Source: an uncultured Ruminococcus sp. (GTDB taxonomy: Bacteria > Bacillota > Clostridia > Oscillospirales > CAG-272). From it: a stretch of DNA of 7,518 bases. Under the pieces are notes generated by a model that saw nothing but the letters and a program-made list of their open reading frames with translations, did no database searches and was not told where the DNA came from. The stretch is from contig CACZOH010000098.1 of assembly GCA_902782785.1 (NCBI GenBank), positions 1 through 7,518 of the forward strand, in the 5' to 3' direction. Both the position numbers and the translations under genes were made by a program. This document shows, piece by piece, positions 5,019 through 7,518 of this stretch; the stretch's first letter is position 1, and the number at the start of each line of letters is the position of its first letter.

Positions 5019-7518
5019 TCAGTTTCCGTCGGGGGAGAAGCTGTAGTCTGTTTTTTCGGTGTTGTTGCCGACTACGCGCCTGACCTCGATGTTGCGGTAT
5101 CTCTCCATACCGGTTCCGGCGGGGATGAGCTTACCGATTATGACGTTCTCCTTCAAGCCTTCGAGTTTGTCTATCTTGCCTCTGATGGCGGCGTCCGTCA
5201 GGACCTTCGTGGTCTCCTGGAACGACGCGGCGGAGAGGAACGACTCTGTGAGCAGCGCGGCTTTCGTTATGCCGAGCAGTACGGGAGAGCTTGTCGCAAG
5301 TCTGAGCGTCTTGTCGCCCGCGTCTATCTTCGCCTGCACCTTGTCGTTTTCTTCCTCAAACTCGGACAGATCTATCTGAGTGCCGGAAAGCAGGTTTGTA
5401 TCGCCCGCGTCCTCTACCTTGACTCTTCTCGTCATCTGACGCGTTATGACCTCTATATGCTTGTCGTTTATTTCAACGGACTGGTCGCGGTAGACCTTCT
5501 GGACCTCTGTTATGATGTAATCGTAAACAGCGGTAAGGTCCTTTGTGGCAAGTATGTCGGCGGGAGCCATATTACCCTCGGATAACGGGTCGCCCTTGAG
5601 GACGTAATCGCCTTCCTTGACCTTGAGCGCCATTATGTTCGGCACCGCAAGTGTCGACGTCTCTCCGCCCTCGTCCGTGATGGTCACGTTCTTGCTGCGC
5701 TTTGTCTCCTGTATCGTGACGCTGCCGCTTCTGTCTGCGAGCACCGCCGTTTTCTTCGGTTTGCGTGCTTCAAACAGCTCCTCAACTCTCGGAAGACCCT
5801 GCGTTATATCGGAGCCCGCGATACCGCCCGTATGGAACGTTCTCATCGTAAGCTGCGTACCCGGCTCGCCTATGGACTGCGCGGCGATTATACCGACAGC
5901 CTCGCCTATCGTGACGGGCTTGGACGTTGCAAGGTTCATACCGTAGCAGTGAGCGCACACGCCGTTTCTCGCGTGGCACTTGAGCGTCGTCCTTACAGTC
6001 AGTCTGTCTATTCCCGCTTTGATTATCCTGTCGCAGATCTTATCCGTCATCATTTCGTTTGCGCCGATGATGACCTCGCCCGTTTCGGGATTCGTAACGG
6101 GATCTATGGTAAATCTGCCGAGGATCCTTTCCTTGAAGGACTCTATGACTTCGTTTCCGTTCTTTATCTCGTAAACGTCGATGCCTTCCTTCGAGCCGCA
6201 GTCCGTCTCGGTTATGATGACCTCCTGCGATACGTCGACAAGACGTCTGGTAAGGTAACCGGAGTCAGCCGTACGCAGAGCCGTGTCGGCAAGGGATTTA
6301 CGGCTTCCTCTTGCGCCTATGAAGTAATCAAGAACTTTTATACCTTCACGGAAGTTCGATTTTATCGGTATTTCCATCGTCTTGCCGTTTGTTGCAAACA
6401 TAAGTCCGCGCATACCGGCAAGCTGCTGCATCTGCTTCATGGAGCCGCGGGCGCCGGAATCCGACATCATCTTTATCGGGTTGTACGGGTCAAATTCCGC
6501 CTGCAGAGCGTCCGTGATGTTCTTAGTCGCTCCCTTCCACGTTTCAACGACCTTCTTGTATCTCTCCTCTTCGGAGATCATACCTTCATTGAAGTACTCA
6601 GTAAGCTGAGCGACCTTTTCTTCCGCGTCAGCGAGCAGAGCCTTTTTCTGTTTCGGTATCGTCATATCGGGAACGGCTATCGAAAGCGAGCTTCTCGTGG
6701 AATACTTGAAGCCCATCGCCTTGATGGCGTCGAGCACGGTCGCCGTCTCGCTGCTGCCGTGCAGCTTTATGCATTTATCGACTATCTGTGAAAGTATCTT
6801 CTTCGTAACTACGATTGTGATCTCAAGCGTGAGCTTGTTCTCGGGCTTTGTACGGTCGACCCAGCCGAGATCCTGCGGGATCGGCTTGTTGAATATGAGT
6901 CTGCCGAGCGTGCAGTCTATCAAACCGGTGTAGCTTACGCCTTCAACTACGCGCGTTACTCTTACCTTGATCGGGGAGTGCAGGCTTATGACCTTGTTTT
7001 CATAAGCCATCATCGCTTCGTCCTCGGATAAGAACATCTTGTTTCTGCCCATAAGAGATTCTTCGTAGAATTTTATGGTGTATGCGCCGTATTTTTCGTC
7101 GTGCTCCGGTATCACGCCGCCGTGAGCCTCTTTATAAGCAACGTATTCGTCAAGCTCCTCGTTTGACGCGGAGAGCGTGAGGTAATACGAACCCAAGACC
7201 ATGTCCTGCGACGGTACCGCGACGGCTTTGCCGTCTGCGGGCTTCAGCAGGTTGGATGCGGAAAGCATAAGGAATCTCGCCTCAGCCTGCGCCTCCGCGG
7301 AAAGCGGTACGTGAACAGGCATCTGGTCGCCGTCGAAGTCGGCGTTGAACGCCGAGCATACGAGCGGATGAAGCTTTATCGCACGTCCGTCAACGAGAAC
7401 GGGCTCGAACGCCTGAATGGACAGACGGTGAAGCGTAGGCGCGCGGTTGAGCAGAACGGGATGCTCTTTTATAACGTTTTCAAGGCAGTCCCATACGTAG
7501 CTGTCAACGCGGTCGACC
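5019..7518 (-). CDS. rpoC: DNA-directed RNA polymerase subunit beta-prime (3' part; runs off right edge)
   Basis: The frame is open from the right edge to a TGA at 5019-5021, with a TAA directly behind it. It gives 832 visible residues; the ATG at 7322 is internal (the Met of DFDGDQM), not the start. About 400 N-terminal residues are missing if the protein has the usual ~1200-residue Gram-positive length. Visible landmarks: LLNRAPTLHRL, the Mg2+-binding NADFDGD (bases 7326-7346), the bridge helix starting YFI (from visible residue 398) through LADTALRTADSGYLTRRLVDV, zinc-site cysteines at visible residues 440, 514, 521 and 524, and the trigger loop LTMRTFHTGG with the catalytic-loop His at 562. 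GGIAGSDITQGLPRVEELFEAR then follows without the proteobacterial SI3 insert, and the C-terminus carries SAASFQETTKVL. Oddities: Arg, Ser and Ser replace residues usually His, Ala and Gly at the bridge-helix N-terminus, and DQMP replaces the usual DQMA. The subunit forms the polymerase active centre with beta. Confidence 0.98.
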   Translation of the reverse strand, partial: VDRVDSYVWDCLENVIKEHPVLLNRAPTLHRLSIQAFEPVLVDGRAIKLHPLVCSAFNADFDGDQMPVHVPLSAEAQAEARFLMLSASNLLKPADGKAVAVPSQDMVLGSYYLTLSASNEELDEYVAYKEAHGGVIPEHDEKYGAYTIKFYEESLMGRNKMFLSEDEAMMAYENKVISLHSPIKVRVTRVVEGVSYTGLIDCTLGRLIFNKPIPQDLGWVDRTKPENKLTLEITIVVTKKILSQIVDKCIKLHGSSETATVLDAIKAMGFKYSTRSSLSIAVPDMTIPKQKKALLADAEEKVAQLTEYFNEGMISEEERYKKVVETWKGATKNITDALQAEFDPYNPIKMMSDSGARGSMKQMQQLAGMRGLMFATNGKTMEIPIKSNFREGIKVLDYFIGARGSRKSLADTALRTADSGYLTRRLVDVSQEVIITETDCGSKEGIDVYEIKNGNEVIESFKERILGRFTIDPVTNPETGEVIIGANEMMTDKICDRIIKAGIDRLTVRTTLKCHARNGVCAHCYGMNLATSKPVTIGEAVGIIAAQSIGEPGTQLTMRTFHTGGIAGSDITQGLPRVEELFEARKPKKTAVLADRSGSVTIQETKRSKNVTITDEGGETSTLAVPNIMALKVKEGDYVLKGDPLSEGNMAPADILATKDLTAVYDYIITEVQKVYRDQSVEINDKHIEVITRQMTRRVKVEDAGDTNLLSGTQIDLSEFEEENDKVQAKIDAGDKTLRLATSSPVLLGITKAALLTESFLSAASFQETTKVLTDAAIRGKIDKLEGLKENVIIGKLIPAGTGMERYRNIEVRRVVGNNTEKTDYSFSPDGN

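Noticed and set aside
5832..6791. Plus-strand open frame of 319 codons opposite rpoC
   Set aside because: It lies wholly antisense to highly conserved rpoC sequence, has an Arg/Tyr/His-rich composition typical of shadow frames in GC-rich genes, and shows no recognisable domain.
5019..7322. rpoC starting at the ATG at 7322
   Set aside because: That ATG is the Met of the internal DFDGDQM motif; the frame continues upstream with conserved RpoC sequence to the window edge, so the gene is partial.
1..7518. CRISPR array, tRNA or rRNA gene, transposase, toxin-antitoxin pair or additional defence genes
   Set aside because: No regularly spaced direct repeats, no tRNA- or rRNA-like sequence and no further open frames with such domains were seen on either strand.

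Overview
The base composition, strong GGAGG-type ribosome binding sites, a lipoprotein with a Thr/Glu linker and an RpoC that lacks the proteobacterial SI3 insert all suggest a chromosomal fragment from an anaerobic Bacillota (Clostridia-like, probably gut or environmental). The exact lineage cannot be fixed from the window alone.

Layout. Positions 1-59 hold the last 18 codons of an unidentified upstream gene. A GH13-like (alpha-amylase superfamily) surface lipoprotein follows at 74-2023. Only 2 nt after its stop comes a single-chain MmeI/DnmA(YeeA)-type DNA adenine methyltransferase with an N-terminal PD-(D/E)xK-like nuclease motif (2026-4794). These three run on the + strand and are spaced like an operon. 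On the - strand, the 3' two thirds of rpoC (RNA polymerase beta-prime, 832 residues visible) converges on them and runs off the right edge. The intergenic space 4795-5018 has no credible gene. It holds a three-hairpin interspersed-type repeat and two outward-opposed intrinsic terminators, one per strand.

How the genes relate. The lipoprotein probably acts on alpha-glucan outside the cell. The methyltransferase is a self-contained modification or restriction-modification protein with no visible functional link to it. Its lower GC and tight junction suggest it was acquired and now relies on the sugar-gene transcript. rpoC is core housekeeping, with its own terminator and no str-operon genes directly downstream.

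I see no clear new multi-gene system. The points most worth checking are the apparently intact nuclease triad in the DnmA-like protein, the unusual bridge-helix hinge residues of RpoC, the odd domain combination of the GH13 lipoprotein, and the hairpin repeat.
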